From SIAF01 sp046152955 (GTDB lineage: Bacteria > Planctomycetota > Planctomycetia > Planctomycetales > Planctomycetaceae), in NCBI GenBank assembly GCA_046152955.1, contig JBJXGA010000066.1, forward strand, positions 1 to 64,000: a stretch of DNA of 64,000 nucleotides. The letters run 5' to 3'. Numbering within the stretch: the first letter of the stretch is position 1; every line of letters starts with the position of its first letter. The position numbers were made by a program, and so were the translations under genes. Positions 17,318 through 24,374 of the stretch are shown here, piece after piece. Under the pieces are notes generated by a model. It did no database searches. It was not told the origin of the DNA and was given only the letters and a program-made list of their open reading frames with translations.

Positions 17318-19747
17318 TCAACCAGCCGCTTGCGGGATCAAAGTCAGGATCTGGTTCGCGGCACGCTCCTCTGCGGATGGCGTCAGGGGGATGAAGTGGT
17401 AGCGGGCCGTGAGCCAGTCGGAGAGCTGGTCGTCGTAGTGGGGACTTCCGGGGTGTCCCGATTCGCTCCCGGCATCGACTGCCCAGAGGCCGGCCTGGGG
17501 GTCGGCCAGGTCGGCGATCAGGCGGTAGCCCGCGCCGGTCGGGGCGCTAAAGTCGGCAGCCTGTCCTGTATTGCAGACCGTGAGAAAGTCCCCTCGAACC
17601 GGAACGCCACCCCGGTCGAGAAGCTGTCCCAGATCCCCCCGTCCCGACAGAAAGTGCTTTTGCTGCAACGTGTGCAGCCGCCCCCAACTCCAGGTCAACA
17701 CCTCCGATCCGCACTGTTTCGAGAGATACGCCAGCGTCGCCAGAAATGTCTCGACAATCGCGTTTGGTCGCCGCTCCTGAGAGTTCGAAAACCAGCCGCC
17801 GGGGTCGGCGTGCAATAGATCGCCCGCCAGGCCATTGATCGCCCCGGCGATTAAGACCGCCGTCTCGCCGCTGAATCGCTCCTCCGCCACGTGCTGGCAC
17901 CAGTGGGCGAAGAACACGTTGAAGATCGAGGCGCCGACCCGATCCGGCTCCATCCGACAATCCCATTGTGCGAGGAGTTCCACCGCCTGCCGTAACTGGA
18001 GCTGCGACGCTCGGGGAAGTGCGGGGCGGGACGGCGGATCGGAAGCCGCCGCGTGCAAAACGTTGAGCAGTCGCGGCACGCAATCGATGGCGCGCAGCGA
18101 CAGGCTATCCTGATGCATTCGCGCAAAATCGTCGCGCTGGAATTTGGCTTTGGTAGCAAGCATCTCGCGGATTCGAACGCCGCGGAATCCGCTTGACCAG
18201 GTGCCAGATAGAGGATACGGATAATCGTCGGCGGCGACCCGGTGGTTGGCGGTTCCGATCCAACCGCGCTCGGGATCTTTCCAATGGGGCATCCCTTCAA
18301 ACGGGATCAGCCCGACCCATTGATGTGCCGGATCCCAGCCGGGGCGATATCCCCGCTCCCACTGCGCGCGAATCGGAAGCCTACCGGTACACTGATAGCC
18401 GATGTGGCCTTCCACATCTCCGTAGACGACGCAAAACGTGGGAACGAGCCACGGCTCAGTCGCGCGCCGCAGTTCGTCGCCGGACTTGGCGCGGTTCATT
18501 CCCAAAAGCGACGTCACCCAGCCGCATGGGGCAGCTCCCACCCAGCGGAGCGAAACCGGCCCGGTGCCCCTCGCCGGCGGGGGAAGAATCTCATCGACGA
18601 TCGGCCCGTTCCGTGACAGTCGGATCGTCTTCTCCACGGCTCCCTGGCCTTTGACCTGGATCACTTCCCGCCGCTCCCGCCCCTGTTCCCAGTTCCCGTC
18701 GTACTGGAAGCAGCCGGGATGCGCGGGATCGACTCGCTCCTGGTACAGATCGCGCTGCGAGCAGATGTTGTTGGTGATCCCCCAGGCGACGCGCTCGTTG
18801 CGGCCAAATAGCAAGGCGGGCATGCCGGCATAGGCGGTGCCGGTGACGTTGAAGGATCCCCCACTGAGCCGCACCTCGTGCCAGCAGGAGACCGCCGCAA
18901 ACGCGATGTGCGGATCGCTGGCCACGAGCGGCTTGCCCGAAAGCGACCGCGCTCCCGACACAACCCAATTGTTGCTGCCGATCCCCTCTGACGGATCGTT
19001 GATCGTCTTTCCCACTGGCTGCACTCCGTGCGCCCTGGCGGGGTAGGCTTCCGGAGGGAGGATCGCCTCGGCGTCCGCCTCGGCCTGGAGCAGCGCCTGA
19101 TACAAAGCGCCCTCTCCCAGCGCGCGCTTCGCCAATTCCGGAATCACGATCACCGGGAAACGGCCGGTGAGATACCAGCGAAACTCTCCGGCGATCGCCA
19201 GCGAGTCCTGGGGACGCCAGGGTTCGGGAGCGTAGCCCAACAGATCAAACTCAATCGGCAGCTTCCCGCGGCAGCCATCGATCGCCGCGTTCACCCCCTG
19301 GGAATACGCCGCCGTCAGTCGTCGCGTTTCTTCAGGGAGCGCGTCCCACTCCGCTTCGGCGATGCGATGCAGTCCGACCGTGCGGGCTGTGAGGTCAATC
19401 TCCAGCGCCTCCGGACCAAGCACCTCGGCCAACCGTCCCAGCGCCCGTCGACGGAGATAATCCAGTTGAAACAGCCGGTCCTGCGCCGTGGCGAAACCGA
19501 AACCGAAAAACAGATCGTCGTCGTTCGAGGCAAAGACATGCGGCAAACCCCAGGCATCCCGTTCGATCCGGACAGACGAGTTCACCCCCGTCCGAACCGT
19601 TCCAGTCGCCGCCGGAACACGTGCCGCACACTCGGCACGCCACCATTCATCGAACTGCTCGCGGGACATCCCGGCTGATTGGCAAATGGATGCAAGGGAT
19701 TCGCCGGAGCCAAGTCGAGGGAGGAGGTTGGATGAGGCGAGTGGCAT
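17318..19747 (-). CDS. Penicillin acylase family protein (Ntn hydrolase)
   Basis: 809 aa from ATG 19747; the frame extends to 19825 but those 26 codons come from the repetitive, proline-coding G-rich stretch. Penicillin acylase layout: N-terminal region (SVRIERDAWGLPHVFASNDD, FGFGFATAQDRLFQLDYLRR), then the self-processing site GIGSNNWVVSG with S258 as the nucleophile that becomes the first residue of the beta chain, then KPLVASDPH and RVAWGITNN. These enzymes cleave amide bonds of acylated amines, beta-lactams or acyl-homoserine lactones after autocatalytic splitting into two chains. No signal peptide is evident, which is unusual since most members are exported. It ends 177 bp after the start of the 203-aa gene. 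Confidence 0.9.
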   Translation of the reverse strand: MPLASSNLLPRLGSGESLASICQSAGMSREQFDEWWRAECAARVPAATGTVRTGVNSSVRIERDAWGLPHVFASNDDDLFFGFGFATAQDRLFQLDYLRRRALGRLAEVLGPEALEIDLTARTVGLHRIAEAEWDALPEETRRLTAAYSQGVNAAIDGCRGKLPIEFDLLGYAPEPWRPQDSLAIAGEFRWYLTGRFPVIVIPELAKRALGEGALYQALLQAEADAEAILPPEAYPARAHGVQPVGKTINDPSEGIGSNNWVVSGARSLSGKPLVASDPHIAFAAVSCWHEVRLSGGSFNVTGTAYAGMPALLFGRNERVAWGITNNICSQRDLYQERVDPAHPGCFQYDGNWEQGRERREVIQVKGQGAVEKTIRLSRNGPIVDEILPPPARGTGPVSLRWVGAAPCGWVTSLLGMNRAKSGDELRRATEPWLVPTFCVVYGDVEGHIGYQCTGRLPIRAQWERGYRPGWDPAHQWVGLIPFEGMPHWKDPERGWIGTANHRVAADDYPYPLSGTWSSGFRGVRIREMLATKAKFQRDDFARMHQDSLSLRAIDCVPRLLNVLHAAASDPPSRPALPRASQLQLRQAVELLAQWDCRMEPDRVGASIFNVFFAHWCQHVAEERFSGETAVLIAGAINGLAGDLLHADPGGWFSNSQERRPNAIVETFLATLAYLSKQCGSEVLTWSWGRLHTLQQKHFLSGRGDLGQLLDRGGVPVRGDFLTVCNTGQAADFSAPTGAGYRLIADLADPQAGLWAVDAGSESGHPGSPHYDDQLSDWLTARYHFIPLTPSAEERAANQILTLIPQAAG

Positions 19748-19828
19748 GGTGGGGGACGGGGGACGAGGGACGGGTGGTGGGTGGTGGGTGGTGGCAGATT
19801 TCAAATCTGAAATCTCAGGACTCAAGAC
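19748..19828. repeat. G-rich and AAATCTGAAATC-type intergenic repeat
   Basis: Between the penicillin acylase start and the MetY stop. It consists of GGGGGACGGGGGACGAGGGACG, shown here as (GGGGGAC)-type units, then GGTGGTGGGTGGTGGG runs, then CAGATTTCAAATCTGAAATC, which contains the palindrome AGATTTCAAATCT. The GAAATCTGAAATCT word recurs at 59851-59993 in another gap. Confidence 0.5.
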
Positions 19829-21127
19829 TCACCCCTCCAGCGCTTGTTTCAGGTCGGCGATGATGTCGTGGGCGTCTTCTGTTCCGATCGACAGTCGCAC
19901 GAAATCGGGGGTGACTCCGGTGGCGATTTGTTCCTCCGGGGATAGCTGCTGGTGCGTCGTTGTGGAGGGATGAATGATCAGGCTCTTGCTGTCTCCGACG
20001 TTGGCCAGGTGGGAGAAGAGTTTGACTCGATCGATCAGGCGGCGGCCGTTTTCGCGCTGCTGAGTCGCGGTTTCGCCGCGGATGCCGAAGCCCAGGATCG
20101 CTCCGCAGCCCTCAGGCAGATACTTGATCCCCAGCGCGTAACTGGGGTGCGACTCAAGCCCCGTGTAGTTGACCCACGCCACTTGCGGATGGGTTTCGAG
20201 GAATTTGGCGACCGCCAGGGCGTTCTCGCTGTGCCGTGGCATCCGCAAATGGAGCGTCTCCAACCCCTGGAGAAATTGAAACGCATTGAACGGACTCATA
20301 GCCGGGCCCAGGTCGCGCAGCAATTGCGTGCGGGCTTTGAGGAGGTAGGCGTTTCGCATCGCGCCGAACGTCTCGAAGAACTTCAGGCCGTGATAACTGG
20401 GATCAGGCTCGGTCAGTTCGGGAAACTTGCCGTTGTCCCAGGGGAAATCCCCTTTCTCGATGATGATCCCGCCGATACTCGTGCCGTGCCCGCCGATGAA
20501 CTTGGTGCAACTGTGGATCACCACGTCGGCGCCATGCTCGAACGGGCGGCACAGGATGGGGGAGGCGAGCGTGTTGTCGACGATCACGGGGATTCCCGCA
20601 TCGTGCGCGATGCGGCTGATCGCCTCGAAATCCGGGACGTCGAGCCGCGGGTTGCCGATCGTCTCCAGGAACACGCACCGCGTTTGGCCATCGATGGCGC
20701 GACGAAAATTTTCGGGATCGCTCTGATCGACAAATTTGACGTCGATGCCGAATTTCGGAAAGGTGTAGTGAAACAGGTTGTAGGTGCCGCCATACAGGCT
20801 CGCCGAACTGACAATGTTCTGCCCATGCTGCGTGATGTTGAGGACAGCCAGCGACTCGGCGGCTTGACCCGAGGCGACCGCCAGTCCGCAGGAACCCCCT
20901 TCCAATGCAGCCAGGCGCTTCTCCAGCACGTCGCACGTCGGATTCATGATCCGCGTATAGATGTTGCCGAATTCCTGCAGTCCGAACAGCCGCGCGGCGT
21001 GGTCGCTGTTATTGAAGACGTAGGAGGTCGTCTGATAGATCGGGACGGCCCGGGCGTTTGTCGCAGGATCGGGCGTTTGACCGGCATGCAGGCATTGAGT
21101 GCCCAGGCGGTGCGATGGTTCGGACAT
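19829..21127 (-). CDS. metY: O-acetylhomoserine sulfhydrylase / aminocarboxypropyltransferase
   Basis: 432 aa from ATG 21127 (a TTG five codons upstream is possible). Cys/Met metabolism PLP enzyme: VPIYQTTSYVFNN, the PLP phosphate-binding ASGQAAESLAVL region, D184 (VIVDNTLASP) that pairs with the pyridine nitrogen, and the Schiff-base lysine K209 in SCTKFIGGHGTSIGG. The long form, with ENFRRAIDGQTRCVFLETIG and DSKSLIIHPSTTTHQQL, fits MetY rather than MetB or MetC. It makes homocysteine from O-acetylhomoserine and sulfide in the cytoplasm. MetX, the usual neighbour, is not present. It is divergent from a DUF1501 gene across 180 bp. Confidence 0.92.
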   Translation of the reverse strand: MSEPSHRLGTQCLHAGQTPDPATNARAVPIYQTTSYVFNNSDHAARLFGLQEFGNIYTRIMNPTCDVLEKRLAALEGGSCGLAVASGQAAESLAVLNITQHGQNIVSSASLYGGTYNLFHYTFPKFGIDVKFVDQSDPENFRRAIDGQTRCVFLETIGNPRLDVPDFEAISRIAHDAGIPVIVDNTLASPILCRPFEHGADVVIHSCTKFIGGHGTSIGGIIIEKGDFPWDNGKFPELTEPDPSYHGLKFFETFGAMRNAYLLKARTQLLRDLGPAMSPFNAFQFLQGLETLHLRMPRHSENALAVAKFLETHPQVAWVNYTGLESHPSYALGIKYLPEGCGAILGFGIRGETATQQRENGRRLIDRVKLFSHLANVGDSKSLIIHPSTTTHQQLSPEEQIATGVTPDFVRLSIGTEDAHDIIADLKQALEG

Positions 21128-21307
21128 GGAGGTTGTTCCCAAGAGTCGCTGGATCTGAATCGGACAGAAAATGGCGCTTCCGACGCCATCCGCATGATGC
21201 TATGACTCTGCGGCGGGCGAATCAACGCTGGGGGAGCATTTCGGCGTGGCCAGCAAGGGGGCGGCGGATTATGATGTGTCCCGTCCTACCTCCCCGGCGT
21301 TCTCGCG

Positions 21308-22687
21308 ATGCTGAGCCTTCTGACCCCCTCCTCCGATCGCACGTGCAACCGGCTGACCCGCCGCGAGTTGTTGCGGGTGGGGACGTTGGGATTGGGGGGC
21401 TGGACTCTGCCGTGGCTGCTCCGCATGCGGAAGGTGCTGGGGGCGAGCGCTCCCTCCCCGCGTTGCCGATCGGTCGTCTTGCTCTTCTGCGGCGGCGGTC
21501 CCAGCCATATCGAAACCTTCGACCCCAAACTGACCGCACCATTGGAAGTGCGGTCCATGACCGGCGAAGTGGCGACCAGCGTCCCAGGATTGACATTTGG
21601 CGGGACGTTTCCACTCCTGGCGCAGCAGGCGCATCGTATGGCGGTGGTGCGATCGTTCTCCCACAAAACGAGTGATCATGTCCGGGCGATCGAGCAGGTG
21701 TTGCAGGGAGATAACCCGGCGAAAGCCGGCATGGGAACGCTTGTCTCCCGGCTCCGGGGAGCATCCCATCCACAGACCGGCATGCCCACGCACGTTCACC
21801 TCTTCACGGACGAAGTGGATGATCAATACAACAACGAGAAGAGCCGCATGTTCTCAGCGGATGGACCGGGAGCGCTGGGGGCCGCCTATGCTCCGTTCAC
21901 CCCCGGGGGGAAGGGAGAGGCCAATCGCAATCTGGAACTGGCGATCCCGGTAGCGCGGCTCGACCAGCGTCTGGAGTTGAAGCGGGGACTCGATCGCTGG
22001 CGGAAACGACTGGACGGGAGCTTCGGCGCGAGCCTCGACAGGTTCGAACAGCAGGCGTTCGACCTGATCCTGGGCAAGTCGCGCGCGGCGTTTGATCTGT
22101 CGAAAGAGGATCCGGGACTTCTCCGCCGCTATGACACCTCGAAATTTCAGACGGGGCACAAGAAGCATCGCGCCTCGGAGTTGGGACGGCAACTGTTGCT
22201 GGCGCGCAGGCTGTGCGAGGCGGGTTGCGGTTTCGTCACCATTCAAAATCCCGGCTGGGACATGCATGCCGACGTCAACAACCCCGGCATCGAAAAAGGG
22301 ATGGAAATGCTGGGCCGACCGCTCGATCAGGCGGTTTCCGTGTTCCTGGAGGATGTGGCCGCGCGGGGATTGAGCGATGAAATTCTGCTGATCATCACCG
22401 GTGATTTCGGGCGCACTCCCCGGGTCAATCCACAGGGAGGGCGGGACCATTGGCCCGCATTGAGCACGCTGGCGTTGGCCGGCGGGGGGCTAAACATGGG
22501 ACAAGCGATCGGCAGATCCGCCCCGCGGCTGGATGTCCCGGCATCCAGGCCAGTCGGGCTGGAGAACTTGCTGGCCACCGTTCTACACGCCCTGTTTGAC
22601 GTGGGACAGTTGCGCTTGCAGCCCGGCATTCCGCGGACCATCGCCTCTGTGTTGGAAAGCGCGCAGCCAATCGAGGGCTTGCAGTAA
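21308..22687 (+). CDS. DUF1501 (sulfatase-like fold) exported protein
   Basis: 459 aa. Twin-arginine signal near the N terminus (LTRRELLRVGTLGLGGWTL). DUF1501 body: VVLLFCGGGPSHIETFDPK, KTSDHVRAIEQVLQGDNP, GFVTIQNPGWDMHADVN, LIITGDFGRTPRVN and GRDHWPALSTLALAGGG. The family is related to alkaline phosphatase/sulfatases and is greatly expanded in planctomycetes, normally beside a DUF1549/DUF1553 gene. Here the usual partner is absent and the gene is followed after 4 bp by ribD. Substrate unknown. Confidence 0.88.
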   Translation: MLSLLTPSSDRTCNRLTRRELLRVGTLGLGGWTLPWLLRMRKVLGASAPSPRCRSVVLLFCGGGPSHIETFDPKLTAPLEVRSMTGEVATSVPGLTFGGTFPLLAQQAHRMAVVRSFSHKTSDHVRAIEQVLQGDNPAKAGMGTLVSRLRGASHPQTGMPTHVHLFTDEVDDQYNNEKSRMFSADGPGALGAAYAPFTPGGKGEANRNLELAIPVARLDQRLELKRGLDRWRKRLDGSFGASLDRFEQQAFDLILGKSRAAFDLSKEDPGLLRRYDTSKFQTGHKKHRASELGRQLLLARRLCEAGCGFVTIQNPGWDMHADVNNPGIEKGMEMLGRPLDQAVSVFLEDVAARGLSDEILLIITGDFGRTPRVNPQGGRDHWPALSTLALAGGGLNMGQAIGRSAPRLDVPASRPVGLENLLATVLHALFDVGQLRLQPGIPRTIASVLESAQPIEGLQ

Positions 22688-22691
22688 CGCC

Positions 22692-23822
22692 ATGTCCACC
22701 CGATTTGAAACGGCGGCACAGGCGATGGAGCGAGCCATCGAGTTGGCGCGACGTGGGGAGGGTCGGGTGGAGCCCAACCCGATGGTGGGGGCGGTGATAG
22801 TGAGTGACCAGGGGGAACTGCTGGGGGAGGGGTGGCACCAGCGCTTCGGCGCCGCACACGCCGAGGTGGCAGCGCTCGAACAGGCAGGTGAGAGGGCGCG
22901 CGGGGGAACGCTGTATGTCACGCTGGAACCGTGTTGTCACTTCGGCAAAACGCCCCCCTGCGTCGAAGCCATTCTGCGTGCCGGGATCCGCCGCGTGGTG
23001 GTCGCCCTGCAGGATCCTTTTCCACAGGTGGCCGGTCAGGGGCTTGCGCGCTTGCGGGAGGCGGGCCTGGATGTCGATGTTGGTATGCTTGAGCAGGAGG
23101 GGCGGCGTCTGGCCGCGCCGTTTCTCATGCTGACCGAGCAGGGACGTCCCTGGGTTCATGCCAAGTGGGCCATGACGCTGGATGGCAAGCTGGCGTCGCA
23201 CACCGGGCATTCGCAATGGATTTCCAATCCCGCTTCGCGGCAGGTGGGGCACGCGCTCCGCGGGAGGATGGATGCCATCATCGTCGGTATTGGGACGGCG
23301 TTGGCGGACGATCCGCTACTGACTGCCAGGCCCCCCGGCGCGCGGCGGGCGGCTCGGATTGTGGTGGACAGCGTCGCCCGATTGCCGAGCGCGTCGCGGC
23401 TTGTCAAAACGTCACGCGAATCCCCACTGCTCGTGGCAGTCAGCGCGGGAGCGGATGCGGCGCGCGTCGAACGGTTGCGGAATCACGGAGTGGAAGTCGT
23501 TCCGTTTCCCGAGGATTCAGATCACAACACAGGTGGAAGCCGCGTATCTCTCACGGGACTGCTGTCCGAGTTGGGGCGGCGGCGGATGACCAACGTCCTC
23601 GTCGAGGGGGGCGGACGTCTGCTTGGTTCGTTGTTCGATCGGCAACTCGTTGACGAAGTCCATGTGTTCCTGGCCCCAAAGCTGGTGGGAGGGGAACAGG
23701 CGCCATCCCCCGTCGGTGGCATCGGGTTGCCTGAAATTCCGCTGCACGCATCGCTTGTAAATCCACGGATCACGCTCCTCGACGGGGACGTGTCTGTGCA
23801 GGGGTTTGTGCGGCGAAACTGA
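22692..23822 (+). CDS. ribD: Bifunctional riboflavin biosynthesis deaminase/reductase RibD
   Basis: 376 aa from ATG 22692. N-terminal cytidine-deaminase-like domain with zinc motif H56-A-E58 (AAHAEVAALE) and C81/C90 in LEPCCHFGKTPPC; C-terminal reductase domain from about residue 155 (WVHAKWAMTLDGKLAS, IIVGIGTALADDPLLTARPP, NVLVEGGGRLLGSLFD). It deaminates and then reduces the pyrimidine intermediate in riboflavin synthesis. Both domains are full length. The start lies 4 bp after the DUF1501 stop. The rest of the rib pathway is not here, and no FMN riboswitch is expected or seen between the two genes. Confidence 0.93.
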   Translation: MSTRFETAAQAMERAIELARRGEGRVEPNPMVGAVIVSDQGELLGEGWHQRFGAAHAEVAALEQAGERARGGTLYVTLEPCCHFGKTPPCVEAILRAGIRRVVVALQDPFPQVAGQGLARLREAGLDVDVGMLEQEGRRLAAPFLMLTEQGRPWVHAKWAMTLDGKLASHTGHSQWISNPASRQVGHALRGRMDAIIVGIGTALADDPLLTARPPGARRAARIVVDSVARLPSASRLVKTSRESPLLVAVSAGADAARVERLRNHGVEVVPFPEDSDHNTGGSRVSLTGLLSELGRRRMTNVLVEGGGRLLGSLFDRQLVDEVHVFLAPKLVGGEQAPSPVGGIGLPEIPLHASLVNPRITLLDGDVSVQGFVRRN

Positions 23823-23910
23823 GTTTAGTGCGACAGGCGGTCGTCGTCGCGTGTTGTCTCATGCGCGGGAAGGAGTTTTGGGATTTCCGAAAAAATCCTG
23901 AAAATGACGA

Positions 23911-23939
23911 TTGACATGCGGCGCCCACTCCGCAATAAT
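23911..23939 (+). promoter_or_regulatory. Sigma-70 promoter of the BlaI-M56 operon
   Basis: TTGACA (23911-23916, 6/6) and AATAAT (23934-23939, 5/6) separated by exactly 17 bp. The predicted start, near 23946, falls inside the inverted repeat at 23943-23961, so the promoter can be blocked by a repressor bound there. Confidence 0.7.
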
Positions 23940-23942
23940 TCG

Positions 23943-23961
23943 ACTAAATTCTTAGTTTAGT
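23943..23961 (+). promoter_or_regulatory. Probable BlaI-type operator
   Basis: Perfect inverted repeat ACTAAA-7 bp-TTTAGT just after the -10 box and 4 bp before the start codon of the BlaI-family gene. The position suits autorepression. It is not the TACA-x4-TGTA palindrome of staphylococcal BlaI/MecI, so the assignment is by position. Confidence 0.6.
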
Positions 23962-23965
23962 TGAA

Positions 23966-24370
23966 ATGCCCGTTCCCGCCCTGGGAGTGATGATGCCGGA
24001 TGCCGCCCCGACCGATCGTGAATTGGACGTCCTCAAGGTGCTTTGGGAGCTGGGAGAGGCCAAAGTCCGGGACGTACACGAAGCGATGTGCCGCGAACAG
24101 GATTGCGCTTTCACCACCGTGCAGACCCTGTTGCGAATCATGGCCGACAAGGGACTGGTGAAGTGCCGCAACGTCCGCCGCGCACTGCTCTATTCCCCGG
24201 TTTATACGCGTCAGCAAGTCAGTTCACGGTTTCTGACCCGCGTGTTCGATGGGGCGCTCGACAAACTCGTGCTCAACATGTTGCAGGCCGAAAACGTTTC
24301 CCCGGAAGAAATGCGCGAGCTGGAGCGACTGATCGCCCGGGCACGCCGCGAAAAGCAAACGGAGGATTGA
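23966..24370 (+). CDS. BlaI/MecI family transcriptional repressor
   Basis: 134 aa, near family length. Winged-helix N terminus (PTDRELDVLKVLWELGEAKV, recognition helix TTVQTLLRIMADKGLV, wing NVRRALLYSPVYTRQQ) and C-terminal dimerisation helices (LTRVFDGALDKLVLNML, EEMRELERLIARAR). The family represses its own operon until a membrane M56 peptidase triggers its removal. That partner follows after 4 nt. An operator candidate lies immediately upstream. An alternative start at MMPDAA (internal ATGs) would shorten it by 8-9 residues. The leader shows no strong ribosome binding site. Confidence 0.9.
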   Translation: MPVPALGVMMPDAAPTDRELDVLKVLWELGEAKVRDVHEAMCREQDCAFTTVQTLLRIMADKGLVKCRNVRRALLYSPVYTRQQVSSRFLTRVFDGALDKLVLNMLQAENVSPEEMRELERLIARARREKQTED

Positions 24371-24374
24371 TCTC

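Noticed and set aside
21128..21307. SAM or other methionine riboswitch in the metY leader
   Set aside because: I could not draw the conserved helices; only a weak ATGGCG/CGCCAT pair is visible.
23881..23898. GGATTT-x6-AAATCC hairpin after ribD as a terminator
   Set aside because: Short 6-bp arms and no T-tract; it lies just before the promoter of the next operon and may be chance.
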